The position numbers and the translations under genes are program-made. A stretch of DNA of 64,000 bases, from NCBI RefSeq assembly GCF_038050375.1, contig NZ_CP150886.1:4877318-4941317 (forward strand), read 5' to 3'. Positions 8,144 to 16,588 of this stretch are shown piece after piece (position 1 is the first letter of the stretch; each line of letters begins with the position of its first letter). The notes below the pieces were generated by a model. The model saw only the letters and a list, made by a program, of their open reading frames with translations. It ran no database searches and was not told the DNA's origin. Source of the stretch: Okeanomitos corallinicola TIOX110. GTDB lineage: Bacteria; Cyanobacteriota; Cyanobacteriia; Cyanobacteriales; Nostocaceae.

Positions 8144-8767
8144 GTGTTATCAGCCTTTACCGCAGGTTTATTATTAATTACAATTTCCGAATTAGGTGAT
8201 AAAACCTTCTTTATCGCCGTCATTTTATCCATGCGACACTCAAGAAAGTTAGTGTTTGTAGGGGTAACGGCAGCCTTAGCGGCGATGACAGTATTATCAG
8301 TAATCTTTGGGCAAATACTGTCAGTTTTGACACAGGGTTCAGAAAAATATGTACACTATGCAGAAATAGTATTATTTATAGCCTTTGGCTTAAAACTGCT
8401 ATACGATGCTTGGAAAATGCCCATTCACGCCGAAGAAGAAGTTATAGAAGAAGCTCAAGAAGCAGTAGAAAAAGCAGAAATAGACAGTCAGAAACAAAGT
8501 ATCATGTCAATTTTACTGAAATCCTTTGTATTGACATTTATAGCAGAATGGGGCGATCGCACCCAAATAGCCACCATAGCTTTAGCAGCGAGTAACAACC
8601 CCATTGGTGTGACATTAGGAGCAATATTAGGACACGCAATTTGTGCAGCGATCGCCGTCATTGGTGGTAAATTAATTGCAGGTAAAATTTCCGAAAAACA
8701 AATCACCTTTCTGGGCGGCATTTTATTTATTATCTTCGGTATCTTTGCCACACTAGAAGGAAGTTGA
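8144..8767 (+). CDS. mnx: Mnx-like manganese exporter (UPF0016/GDT1/TMEM165 family)
   Basis: A 207-aa membrane protein with two inverted halves, each carrying the family signature E-x-G-D-(K/R)-T: ELGDKT at 16-21 and EWGDRT at 135-140. Six hydrophobic segments are visible, with an acidic cytoplasmic linker (EEEVIEEAQEAVEKAEID) in the middle. In Synechocystis the homologue Mnx moves Mn2+ from the cytoplasm to the thylakoid lumen. The start is GTG at 8144, chosen because AGGAG at 8130-8134 lies 9 bases upstream and the protein then begins at the usual MLSAFTAG. The Mn2+ riboswitch upstream implies induction by excess manganese. Confidence 0.92.
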   Translation: MLSAFTAGLLLITISELGDKTFFIAVILSMRHSRKLVFVGVTAALAAMTVLSVIFGQILSVLTQGSEKYVHYAEIVLFIAFGLKLLYDAWKMPIHAEEEVIEEAQEAVEKAEIDSQKQSIMSILLKSFVLTFIAEWGDRTQIATIALAASNNPIGVTLGAILGHAICAAIAVIGGKLIAGKISEKQITFLGGILFIIFGIFATLEGS

Positions 8768-8768
8768 G

Positions 8769-8826
8769 GTGACAGGTGACAGGTGACAGTTAATTATTTA
8801 TTCACCCCATCACCCCATCACCCCAT
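8769..8826. repeat. Short tandem repeats (GGTGACA and CACCCCAT units)
   Basis: Three adjoining GGTGACA heptamers are followed by three CACCCCAT octamers, filling the gap between the convergent mnx and TPR genes. Such short tandem arrays are common between genes in heterocystous cyanobacteria. Confidence 0.85.
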
Positions 8827-8828
8827 CC

Positions 8829-9710
8829 TCATGGACTAGATGTACTTTCCGGTGATGCAGTGGGGGCAGGAGTAGGTATAGCAGCGGCCTTATTAATTTC
8901 ATCCTTATACTGAGCAGGAGCTAAAGCCCTAGCAGTATCAAATAAAGGTTTGGACTCATCAACCTTACCCTGTTCTTTAAGTAACATAGCCTTAGCCAAA
9001 ACAGGACGAAAATCTTGAGGATCTTTCTTAATAGCTTGCTCGTATAAAGAAATAGCTTGAGTATTGTTTTTCTGTAAAGCGTAAACACTCCCCAAAAGTA
9101 CCTGTACTGCAACCACATCAACAGTTCCTGCTTGAATAGAATTAGCTTGATCTGCGGTAGATAGAGTATCCTTTAATAAACCGATAGCTGCTTCTGGACG
9201 TTCCTGACTGAGTTGTAAATTTACCATGCCTTGTAAAGCCTTGAGATCCCCTGGTTGTGTAGCTAAAATAGAGCGATAGGTTTGGGCTGCCCCTTCCTTA
9301 TCACCGATTTGTTGCTTTGCTTGTGCCAATAACACCCCGTATTCTGTCTGCTGAGGGTTTAACTTAGACAACTTCTCCAAAGGTTCAATCACACCTTGAA
9401 TATCAGCCATTTGAACTTGGCCATTTTCCTTTTGAGCTAGTAACTGTAACCTAGCTTCTACCAGACCTTTGAGCGCAGTTTGATTTTCTGGTTCTCGTTG
9501 TAAAACTAGCTCATAACCGCGAATTTCATCTGCTAGTTTTGACTTTTGTTCAGAAGAGGAAACACCCGTAGACGTATTAGTAGTATTTTGTACTACTGAT
9601 GAAGAATCATTTAAAGCTCCCAAAATCGGGATCAGAGAAACACCTAGAAAAGCAGTAACTGCTAAAAGTAATACAACCCGAATTATCCACTTATTACGCG
9701 TTTGAGTCAC
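8829..9710 (-). CDS. Tetratricopeptide repeat protein with N-terminal membrane anchor
   Basis: This 293-aa protein starts with a basic residue cluster and one hydrophobic helix (WIIRVVLLLAVTAFLGVSLI, residues 8-27), then a Ser/Thr-rich linker and at least five TPR-like units between about 55 and 275. Examples are AQTYRSILATQPGDLKALQG and AISLYEQAIKKDPQDFRPVL. The tail is Pro/Ser/Thr rich. The anchor with TPRs behind it points to a membrane-attached assembly or scaffold protein facing the periplasm or lumen. No catalytic domain is present. It is convergent with mnx, and its substrate or partner cannot be deduced. Confidence 0.75.
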   Translation of the reverse strand: MTQTRNKWIIRVVLLLAVTAFLGVSLIPILGALNDSSSVVQNTTNTSTGVSSSEQKSKLADEIRGYELVLQREPENQTALKGLVEARLQLLAQKENGQVQMADIQGVIEPLEKLSKLNPQQTEYGVLLAQAKQQIGDKEGAAQTYRSILATQPGDLKALQGMVNLQLSQERPEAAIGLLKDTLSTADQANSIQAGTVDVVAVQVLLGSVYALQKNNTQAISLYEQAIKKDPQDFRPVLAKAMLLKEQGKVDESKPLFDTARALAPAQYKDEINKAAAIPTPAPTASPESTSSP

Positions 9711-9932
9711 AATTTTTTCCTTTTCAGAAATTTAAACAAAATAAATTGAAATTGATGAGCAGATTCATATTTACATAAATCACAAGATGAAGATTTTGCA
9801 AAACTTTGCGGAATACGGTAGTTTGACTGTGAACTTTATAACAAAATAATTATCTAGACTGCTAAAGTAAGTGATGACTTTAGGAGGATCATTCAGAATT
9901 GTAGCTATGCTATGCTTCCGAAAACTAGAGTT

Positions 9933-10090
9933 AAGGCGCTAAATCAAACATTTAGTCTCTAAATGCGAAATTTCGCGCCTTTGTGTTTGCACAGTGACTC
10001 TAGAATGGCTAGATTGAAAGGAAATATACTTTAATCAGCCCTAGAAACTTTGTTTCTATCTGCTTTTGTCAAATCCCATAATGGGATATG
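9933..10090 (+). promoter_or_regulatory. Structured 5' leader candidate upstream of the 10112 gene
   Basis: Within the 401-base gap 9711-10111, three inverted repeats lie in a row. The first is an outer stem AAGGCGCTAAAT / ATTTCGCGCCTT (9933-9944 and 9970-9981, one mismatch) enclosing CATTTAG-TCT-CTAAATG at 9949-9965. The second is TAGAAAC-TTT-GTTTCTA at 10042-10058. The third is TCCCAT-AATGGGA near 10074-10086, directly before the Shine-Dalgarno sequence. They could fold in the mRNA leader. No known riboswitch class was recognised, and the rest of the gap shows nothing. Confidence 0.4.
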
Positions 10091-10111
10091 TCTCCGCCTG
10101 AAGGAGTTTTT

Positions 10112-11122
10112 ATGAATTCCGACCTGATGCCATCTTCTGAATCCTCCAATTCTACAGCCCCTAAGCAGGCTACAAATAAAATTGACTTAACCGCTAAGTC
10201 ACCTAAACCGGAAAATTCACTCGCTCACTCTAGCGAGACAGATAATAACGGGAATTTTGCCCAACGACAACAACCTATTCCACCTCCGAGTGAACCATTG
10301 CAATATCGAGCAATTGGCTTGGTTCGGGGGTGCTACCGTGCCAGCAGTGAACAATTTACCCAAGGAACACTGGTTACAGCTGATGGTGTAGAACTCAATG
10401 CCGTCCTTTTAGGTCGGATTATGAGTTTAGTGAAAAATCACCTAGATTTAGAACAACAACATCTGTGGGTAGTTTATCCCCGTACCAGACAAGAAAATGA
10501 TTCACTGCACATCCAAATTGTCGGAGTTTGGGAGCCAGAAAATTTGGCTAAACACTCTCCAGAGGAGGATGGTAAAAATTCTGGTTCTCAAGTTTTAGAG
10601 AAATCAGAAAATGGTGGTACTAAAAAATCTACTCGTCAAAAATCTGCTAAAGAAGAAATTCCCCAAAACCCAAAAGTGTCCTCAGACATACCGGATGGGA
10701 ATTTTTCTGTCCGTGGCGAGGTGGTTTACCAATCCTTTGATGCTAAAAGTTTAGTAGTTAAAATCAAGCAAGCCCCCCGGAAACCAACTGATAAACCTAA
10801 ATATTTTAAGTTGAAAATGCGGGGTGTGCTGGCTACGAAAGCTGTAGGCAAGTTTTGGGATTTCCAAGTCAAGCGAGAAGCTGATGTATTGATGGTAGAA
10901 AGTGCAGAGGCGATCGCTGATTTACCGAAAAAACGTAAACCACCATTTAAAGGTGGGCCACGCGCCGGTGTAGGAAGACGACCATTTCCCCCCAGACGAA
11001 CTGGAGATGCGCCCTCACGTCCTGTTAGGAAAAATGGAGATATCTCCGCAGGTTCTAAACCCATACCAAAAACCCCTGCTCCTAAACCAGTCAAAAGGCC
11101 AAAACCACAAGATAATTCGTAA
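10112..11122 (+). CDS. Conserved cyanobacterial hypothetical protein with basic proline-rich tail
   Basis: I prefer ATG 10112 (MNSDLMPSSE, 336 aa) over ATG 10088, because AAGGAG at 10101-10106 is placed 5 bases before it. The N-terminal 75 residues are Ser/Pro/Asn rich. A first compact domain (about 80-160) runs IGLVRGCYRASSEQFTQGTL to LDLEQQHLWVVYPRT. A second beta-rich part (about 200-270) starts SVRGEVVYQSFDAKSLVVKI. The tail from about 275 is rich in Lys, Arg and Pro (KKRKPPFKGGPRAGVGRRPF), which could bind nucleic acid. I do not recognise a named family. A role in RNA or DNA binding is only inferred from the tail. Confidence 0.7.
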   Translation: MNSDLMPSSESSNSTAPKQATNKIDLTAKSPKPENSLAHSSETDNNGNFAQRQQPIPPPSEPLQYRAIGLVRGCYRASSEQFTQGTLVTADGVELNAVLLGRIMSLVKNHLDLEQQHLWVVYPRTRQENDSLHIQIVGVWEPENLAKHSPEEDGKNSGSQVLEKSENGGTKKSTRQKSAKEEIPQNPKVSSDIPDGNFSVRGEVVYQSFDAKSLVVKIKQAPRKPTDKPKYFKLKMRGVLATKAVGKFWDFQVKREADVLMVESAEAIADLPKKRKPPFKGGPRAGVGRRPFPPRRTGDAPSRPVRKNGDISAGSKPIPKTPAPKPVKRPKPQDNS

Positions 11123-11180
11123 TTGATAATTCGTAATTCGTAATTAATCATTCAATTACGAATTAAGAATTAGTAATTAT

Positions 11181-12350
11181 TTAAAAGTCTGTCCAACGGT
11201 CTTGGGGTAAAAATACTCTGTCCATTGGTATCGGAGCGACTGGTTCTGTGAGGGTAAATGTGCCAGCTTGTATCCACTGTTTTAACTCTTGGGCAACTTG
11301 TCTGGAGAGAAATAAACTAGCTAAAGGAGCAACTCGCACCGCTTTACCCTCTATGGGAATACGTCCTGATTTAAGTTGAGCATAAGTGACTAAACCAAAG
11401 GTGGGACGAACCCGACGCGGAATAGAAAAATCTACTATTGGTGCTACTAAGTCTTGATCTTGTACCGCACAACGTTCAATTACAGTTTCGTTTAAAACAG
11501 GCAGTGGCACACCCACACCCAACATTAAAGACGGTCCAGAACTTTTGAAGTAGCAACCCCTTACCCAACGACTATCCATTTGTTTGGCATCACCAATTAA
11601 AGCTAAGGTGGCTGATGGTCCGATGGGTGTACGATTAGCTAACCGTTTTTGGAGGGGGAAGTGCTGTGTACCTTCCCAAGCAACATAACCGATTCCACCA
11701 CCTAAAAATATTTTTGTACCAATTCCCACAAGTTGTAAATCGGGATCATTGAACAGGGGAGAAATTGCCCCAGGGTTAGAATAAACTGCATTACCTAAAC
11801 GTGGTTGTAAAGGGCCTAAATAAGTATGAAGTAGGCGATCGCCACCGTTTACACCAATAATAAAATTTTGATAAAGGTTACGAGGATTAAATAAATAAAA
11901 CTGATTGATGGTTTCACGGGTAACACTGGTTTCAAAAGTTGCCCTGGGATAACAGTCTGTAACTTGTCCTAATGCTCTTACTTGTACAGGTTTACCTGCA
12001 ATCAAGTCTTCAATCACATGACCACCACCCCGTTCTCGAATTTCTTCCCCTTCCATTGTTTCTGCGGCACAACTAGCACCTAAGTATAAATCTACAGCCC
12101 CAAAACCAGAATATGCTGGGACTCCATCTAACCAACAACGGCGAATTTTTATAGGTGGATCAGTATGTCCCAAATTAATTATTGCCCCACTAGACTCCAT
12201 CGGTTCAAATGTGCCAGTAGCAATAACATCAACTTCTTTTGTTGCTTTAGTAATACCAATTTCTGCAACTTGTTTTTTTAATTCTTCAACTGTCCAGACT
12301 ACAGCGCGTTTATTGATAATTTTTTCGTTAATTTCGGTAATAGTTCGCAT
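11181..12350 (-). CDS. Homocysteine biosynthesis-type protein (DUF39/HcyBio family)
   Basis: A 389-aa protein when started at ATG 12350 (MRTITEINEKI). The upstream extension to 12458 is AT-rich, with low-complexity codons, and I reject it. Family features include ATGTFEPMESSGAIINLGHT, CWLDGVPAYSGFGAVDLYLG, GGGIGYVAWEGTQHFP, GDAKQMDSRWVRGCYF and the terminal VFLPQDRW. In methanogens this family takes part in making homocysteine from aspartate semialdehyde with a sulfur donor. Several conserved Cys residues (RCWLDG, RGCYF, ERCAV) are present. No C-terminal ferredoxin domain follows. The cyanobacterial function is not established. It lies upstream of no operon partner and ends near convergent DNA. 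Confidence 0.8.
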   Translation of the reverse strand: MRTITEINEKIINKRAVVWTVEELKKQVAEIGITKATKEVDVIATGTFEPMESSGAIINLGHTDPPIKIRRCWLDGVPAYSGFGAVDLYLGASCAAETMEGEEIRERGGGHVIEDLIAGKPVQVRALGQVTDCYPRATFETSVTRETINQFYLFNPRNLYQNFIIGVNGGDRLLHTYLGPLQPRLGNAVYSNPGAISPLFNDPDLQLVGIGTKIFLGGGIGYVAWEGTQHFPLQKRLANRTPIGPSATLALIGDAKQMDSRWVRGCYFKSSGPSLMLGVGVPLPVLNETVIERCAVQDQDLVAPIVDFSIPRRVRPTFGLVTYAQLKSGRIPIEGKAVRVAPLASLFLSRQVAQELKQWIQAGTFTLTEPVAPIPMDRVFLPQDRWTDF

Positions 12351-12510
12351 TTTTATGGTAATTAATTTGATTTTTTTGTTATCTCGCAACAAATAAATTA
12401 TAAATATTTTAATTATATAATTATATAAATATAATATCCCCCTTCCGTAGTTGAACAAATAATTAGGGAAGAGGGATAAAAATTAGATAATTAAATATTT
12501 GCTTGTGGTT

Positions 12511-13224
12511 TTAAGCAGCAGCTTTTTCCTCAAGAGGTTTAAAAGTCTTTTTGGTAGCACCACAAATAGGACAACTCCAATCTTCGGGAATGTCTGCAAA
12601 CGTTGTACCAGGTGCAATACCAGAATCAGGATCACCAACCACAGGATCATAAATCATACTGCATTGTCTGCAAATCCATTTTTGAGTTGCGGGATCTTCA
12701 CCTGCGACTCTAGTTACAGGTTGTCCTCCATTTAACACTTCTAAAGCTTCAGTGTAGCGATCTGCGTGATAATTTTCGATGAATTTTAACAACCCAAACC
12801 GATGTGCAGCTGAACGAAATGTATCAGCGTGTTCGCCAGATTCTTGTGCTTGTTTGAGAAATTCTTCCGCTGCGGGATTATCTCTGTCACTTTGGGCAGC
12901 GGCAGCAAATTCAGGATACATGGTAGTGTATTCATAGGTTTCGCCTTCAATGGCCAAAGACAAACAGCGAGATATAATTTCCCTTTTCTGTTCATCAGTT
13001 AAACTAGCTGCATCTTTGACAGCTAATTCTGGATGTAGTAGTTCAAAATGAGCAAAAGCGTGTTCAGTTTCTTGATCTGCTGTTTCCTTAAAAAGTTTTG
13101 CTAAGTCTGAAAAACCCAGTTTACGCGCTACATTTGCAAAAAACAGATACTTACGATTTGCCATCGACTCACCACCGAAGGCTGACTCTAAGTTGTTTAG
13201 TGTAGTAAAATTTGACAAATCCAT
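12511..13224 (-). CDS. rbrA: Rubrerythrin (peroxide-reducing di-iron protein), RbrA-like
   Basis: A 237-aa protein with an N-terminal ferritin-like four-helix domain and a C-terminal rubredoxin domain. Di-iron ligand motifs are ESAFGGESMANRKYLFFA, ADQETEHAFAHFE, GETYEYTTMYPEFA and ESGEHADTF. The rubredoxin iron site is formed by Cys185, Cys188, Cys218 and Cys221. It reduces H2O2 using electrons passed through the rubredoxin. The domain order and length match RbrA of Anabaena PCC 7120, which protects nitrogenase in heterocysts. It is transcribed alone, with a 617-base gap upstream. Heterocyst-specific expression is not visible in the sequence. Confidence 0.9.
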   Translation of the reverse strand: MDLSNFTTLNNLESAFGGESMANRKYLFFANVARKLGFSDLAKLFKETADQETEHAFAHFELLHPELAVKDAASLTDEQKREIISRCLSLAIEGETYEYTTMYPEFAAAAQSDRDNPAAEEFLKQAQESGEHADTFRSAAHRFGLLKFIENYHADRYTEALEVLNGGQPVTRVAGEDPATQKWICRQCSMIYDPVVGDPDSGIAPGTTFADIPEDWSCPICGATKKTFKPLEEKAAA

Positions 13225-13841
13225 AATTTGTAGGTGTCTATGAAGTGATGTTGAATGGGAAAAACAGACTTTTAAACTTGGTCAGATCAGGTAATAGGAA
13301 AATATTTACAGAATTAAATATTTGCACAATTTGTACAGATTTTTTTCAAACCTGTATTATCCCATCTTTAATTACCCTTGTTGTTAGCTGCTCCAGAATA
13401 ATTATAAAACTGAAATGTTAATTAGTTAATCTTGTTTATGTAAATTTTTTGCTGAGATTGACAAAATCATGGAGTTTCAACTGTAAAAATTCTTGTTCGA
13501 AAAAAGGCGTTTTACGAGTCATATCATCTGCTAGTGCAACATCACCGTCTTACAGTAAATCCACTGGTTACGAAATTTGACAATGGATATAATTTATAAG
13601 ATGTTATTTTTGTAGTTTACACATAAGTAAAAATTAAGTAAAAATAATTCTGCAATGAACCATTATACGTAATAATCAAGTTACAAATAAATACCAACCA
13701 TGTACAAACCTAAGTTAACTTAGTATAATTTAAAACTATAGTTCTTAACTCAAAAGCAAAATTGTCAAATTTCTCATAAATTCTCAGAAAATTCCTAAAA
13801 ATTCCTAAAAATATCCAAAATACAAACATCAGTAATAAATA
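13225..13841. other. 617-base intergenic region between divergent rbrA and dehydratase genes
   Basis: This is very AT-rich DNA holding the promoters of two divergent genes. Besides the palindromic promoter at 13710-13729, it contains a tandem AAAATTCCTA-like run near 13787-13812. I see no gene, tRNA or NtcA-type GTA-N8-TAC site that I can defend. Confidence 0.6.
13710..13729 (+). promoter_or_regulatory. Palindromic operator abutting a -10 box
   Basis: CTAAGTTAACTTAG (13710-13723) is a perfect 14-bp palindrome, followed at once by the consensus -10 hexamer TATAAT (13724-13729). A dimeric regulator bound here would cover the -35 region of the promoter for the gene at 13842. The leader would be about 105 bases. 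This is assigned by pattern only. Confidence 0.45.
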
Positions 13842-14828
13842 ATGAAAAAAACTGCGCTAATCACAGGTGTTACAGGTCAAGATGGCTACTATCTCAGTAA
13901 TTTACTCCTGAACAACAACTACCAAGTTGTCGGACTGGTATCTCCTCACCGCCAACCAAATTTATCAAAATTAGGAAGTCTATTAGACAAAGTTGAAATA
14001 TACACTGTTAATCTACGGAATACTACTGATTTACTAACTGCCGTCGAACAATTACAACCCCAGGAAATTTACAATTTAGCCGCCCCTAGTTTTGTCCCAG
14101 ATTCTTGGCAAGATCCCCTGGGAACTTTAGACTTAATCACAGGTACAGCGACGAGATTATTAGATGCAGTTCGGCAAGTTGGTTTATCTACAAGGTTTTA
14201 TCAAGCCAGCAGTTCAGAAATGTTCGGAGACGTAACCACTTCTCCCCAAGACGAAGAAACCCCCTTCCGTCCTAAAAATCCCTACGCAGCAGCTAAATTA
14301 CACGCTCATTGGACAATGGTTCACCACCGACAACGTTATGGTTTATTTGCTTGTAGTGGTATTTTATATAACCATGAATCTCCCTTACGTCCCCCTCAGT
14401 TTGTGACCAGGAAGGTTTCTTTAGCCGCAGCATCCATTAAGTTAGGTTTAGCCCAAACTCTAGAAATGGGTAATTTAGACGCTAAACGGGATTGGGGGTT
14501 TGCAGGTGATCACGTTGATGCAATGTGGCGAATGTTGCAAGCTGATCAACCTGAAGAATACGTAATTGGGACTGGACAACTCCACAGCGTCCGGGAATTA
14601 ATCGCTACAGCTTTTGATTGTGTAGGCTTGGATTGGGAAAAATATGTAGTTGTTAATACTAACCTCTTGAGAGCAGATGAACATTTCCAATTGGTAGCTA
14701 ACCCTAGTAAAGCTAAAAATAAATTGGGTTGGCGACCTCAAGTTAGTTTTGCACAACTTTTAGAAAACATGGTAAAAACAGATTTGGAAAATTTACAAAG
14801 TGGTAAAATTGCCCCATTGGGAAAATAG
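13842..14828 (+). CDS. GDP-mannose 4,6-dehydratase-type NAD(P)-dependent nucleotide-sugar dehydratase
   Basis: A 328-aa extended short-chain dehydrogenase. The dinucleotide motif is GVTGQDG (9-15), the active-site Ser/Glu segment is SSSEMFG (123-129), and the catalytic pair is Tyr148/Lys152 in YAAAK. The IYNHESPLRP signature near 177 and the conserved NLDAKRDWGFAGDHVDAMW segment are typical of GDP-mannose 4,6-dehydratases, which make GDP-4-keto-6-deoxymannose for surface polysaccharides. It is somewhat shorter than the usual 340-370 aa. A GT4 glycosyltransferase follows 88 bases downstream, which supports a role in envelope polysaccharide. Substrate specificity remains a family-level inference. 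Confidence 0.85.
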   Translation: MKKTALITGVTGQDGYYLSNLLLNNNYQVVGLVSPHRQPNLSKLGSLLDKVEIYTVNLRNTTDLLTAVEQLQPQEIYNLAAPSFVPDSWQDPLGTLDLITGTATRLLDAVRQVGLSTRFYQASSSEMFGDVTTSPQDEETPFRPKNPYAAAKLHAHWTMVHHRQRYGLFACSGILYNHESPLRPPQFVTRKVSLAAASIKLGLAQTLEMGNLDAKRDWGFAGDHVDAMWRMLQADQPEEYVIGTGQLHSVRELIATAFDCVGLDWEKYVVVNTNLLRADEHFQLVANPSKAKNKLGWRPQVSFAQLLENMVKTDLENLQSGKIAPLGK

Positions 14829-14916
14829 AGAATGGATAATTTTTATTTTCTATTCTTTCCCATTCATTTTTTTAAATAAAAACTAACGTTACATACTTAC
14901 TCAAACATAAAATAAA

Positions 14917-16041
14917 GTGGTAGATAATCATTTATTTGTATTCTTGGAAATCTTCACCCGTGAAGGTGGAATTCAATCCTACGTCAAAGATATTTTTCGC
15001 GCCTATTCAGGATTAAACCAAACTTGTAAAGCGGATGTATTTCTATTGCGGGATGGTTCTGATTGTGTGAATCCTTTTAGATCAGAAAATTTAGAATTCC
15101 ATTATTTTCAAAGTAATTCTGCTAAAGTTGGGAGAATAAAAATGGCTTTAGCTTTACTTAAATATCTGCTGCAAAAACGACCCCAACAGGTTTTTTGTGG
15201 TCATATCAAATTAGCAGGATTAATACAAACTCTTTGTCAGCCTTTAGGAATTCCCTATACTGTACTTACCTATGGCAAAGAAGTTTGGGGAACTCTGAAA
15301 AATCAAGAAAAACAGGCTTTAAATAATGCTGCTGCAATTTGGACAATTAGCCGTTATAGTCGAGATCAAGCCTGTGCTGCTAATGGAATTGATCCAAAAA
15401 AAGTAGAAATGCTACCTTGCGCTATTGATGGTGATAAATTTACTCCTGGAGAAAAATCAGGGGAACTGGTTGAAAAATATGGTTTAAATGATGGCAAAGT
15501 ATTAATGACTGTTGCCAGGTTATGGTCTGGAGATATTTATAAAGGTGTAGATGTAACAATTAGAGCCTTACCAAAAATTATTCAGGTATTTCCAGAGGTC
15601 AAATATTTAGTAATTGGCCGTGGTGATGATCAACCAAGACTAGCACAATTAGCAACAGATTTAGGAGTGAGCGATCGCGTAGTTTTTGCTGGATTTGTTG
15701 CCACAGAAGCATTAATGTTACACTATCGCCTAGCAGATGCTTATGTCATGCCTTCTCAAGAAGGTTTTGGTATTGTCTATTTAGAAGCAATGGCTTGTGG
15801 TATTCCTGTTTTATCCGGTGATGATGATGGTTCAGCAGACCCACTACAAGATGGTAAACTAGGATGGAGAGTACCACACCGTGACCCCGATGCCGTAGCA
15901 GCAGCTTGTGTAGAAATTCTCCAAGGTAACGATCAACGCTGTGATGGCAAATGGTTGAGATCACAGGCGATCTCTATCTTTGGTATAGAAGCTTTTCAAC
16001 AACGTCTCCAACAGTTACTGACTCCATCAAATTGTCAATAA
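14917..16041 (+). CDS. Glycosyltransferase family 4 (GT-B fold)
   Basis: A 374-aa retaining glycosyltransferase with an N-terminal acceptor domain containing REGGIQSYVKDIF and a C-terminal donor domain with MTVARLWSGDIYKGVDVTI, VIGRGDDQPRLAQLA and the E-x7-E motif EGFGIVYLE. The start is GTG at 14917 without a clear Shine-Dalgarno sequence. The protein opens in the usual GT4 way (HLFVFLEIFTREGG), so no upstream extension is needed. It probably adds a sugar from a nucleotide donor to a lipid-linked or polysaccharide acceptor at the inner membrane. It is placed just after the nucleotide-sugar dehydratase, which suggests a shared pathway. Confidence 0.85.
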   Translation: MVDNHLFVFLEIFTREGGIQSYVKDIFRAYSGLNQTCKADVFLLRDGSDCVNPFRSENLEFHYFQSNSAKVGRIKMALALLKYLLQKRPQQVFCGHIKLAGLIQTLCQPLGIPYTVLTYGKEVWGTLKNQEKQALNNAAAIWTISRYSRDQACAANGIDPKKVEMLPCAIDGDKFTPGEKSGELVEKYGLNDGKVLMTVARLWSGDIYKGVDVTIRALPKIIQVFPEVKYLVIGRGDDQPRLAQLATDLGVSDRVVFAGFVATEALMLHYRLADAYVMPSQEGFGIVYLEAMACGIPVLSGDDDGSADPLQDGKLGWRVPHRDPDAVAAACVEILQGNDQRCDGKWLRSQAISIFGIEAFQQRLQQLLTPSNCQ

Positions 16042-16138
16042 TTCCCAGATGGTCAAAACAAACTTCAGATTGATAGTGAAATCCAAAATCTGAAATTAGA
16101 TGATTAATATAGAGTGAGAGTATAAAGAAGATTGCACA

Positions 16139-16510
16139 ATGAATTTTAACAATTTACAACAAAATTTTGATAGAATTCGCCCTTGGTTGACCTTATTAGC
16201 AATAGGTTGGTTATTAGCATCCATAGGCTTAGGCTGGTTAGTTAATTCCATCCTGATTATTGTGGGGCTGTTGTTAATTACACCAATTATTGCCTTTGTT
16301 GGCTTTCGCTGGTGGCTACAACGTAATTTAGTTACTGATAAGTGTCCAGTTTGTGGGTTTGAAATCACAGGCTTAAATAACAGTCAATTGCAATGTCCAA
16401 ACTGTGGAGAACAACTATCAGTAAAAGACAATAAATTTAGCCGCTTCGCACCAGCAGGAACAATTGATGTTACAGCAGTGGAAGTCTCAGCCAAATCACT
16501 CGAAGAGTAA
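16139..16510 (+). CDS. Small membrane protein with zinc ribbon
   Basis: This 123-aa protein has two hydrophobic helices (about 17-38 and 40-58) separated by a very short turn. A cytoplasmic zinc ribbon of two CxxC pairs follows, CPVCG and CPNCG, about 20 residues apart. The last 30 residues are polar. The architecture is clear but no named family is recognised. The ribbon may mediate protein contact rather than DNA binding. Confidence 0.7.
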   Translation: MNFNNLQQNFDRIRPWLTLLAIGWLLASIGLGWLVNSILIIVGLLLITPIIAFVGFRWWLQRNLVTDKCPVCGFEITGLNNSQLQCPNCGEQLSVKDNKFSRFAPAGTIDVTAVEVSAKSLEE

Positions 16511-16588
16511 TTGTTATTAGTCATTTTATGAGTTATTGGTCATTAGTCGGTTAGAGAACTTTTCTGATTACTAATCACCAAAACCAAC

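Noticed and set aside
8144-8767. TerC-type membrane protein linked to the vWA operon
   Set aside because: The E-x-G-D-K/R-T repeats identify the UPF0016/Mnx family, and the riboswitch gives its own regulation.
12351-12458. N-terminal extension of the DUF39 protein
   Set aside because: AT-rich, low-complexity codons precede the conserved start at 12350.
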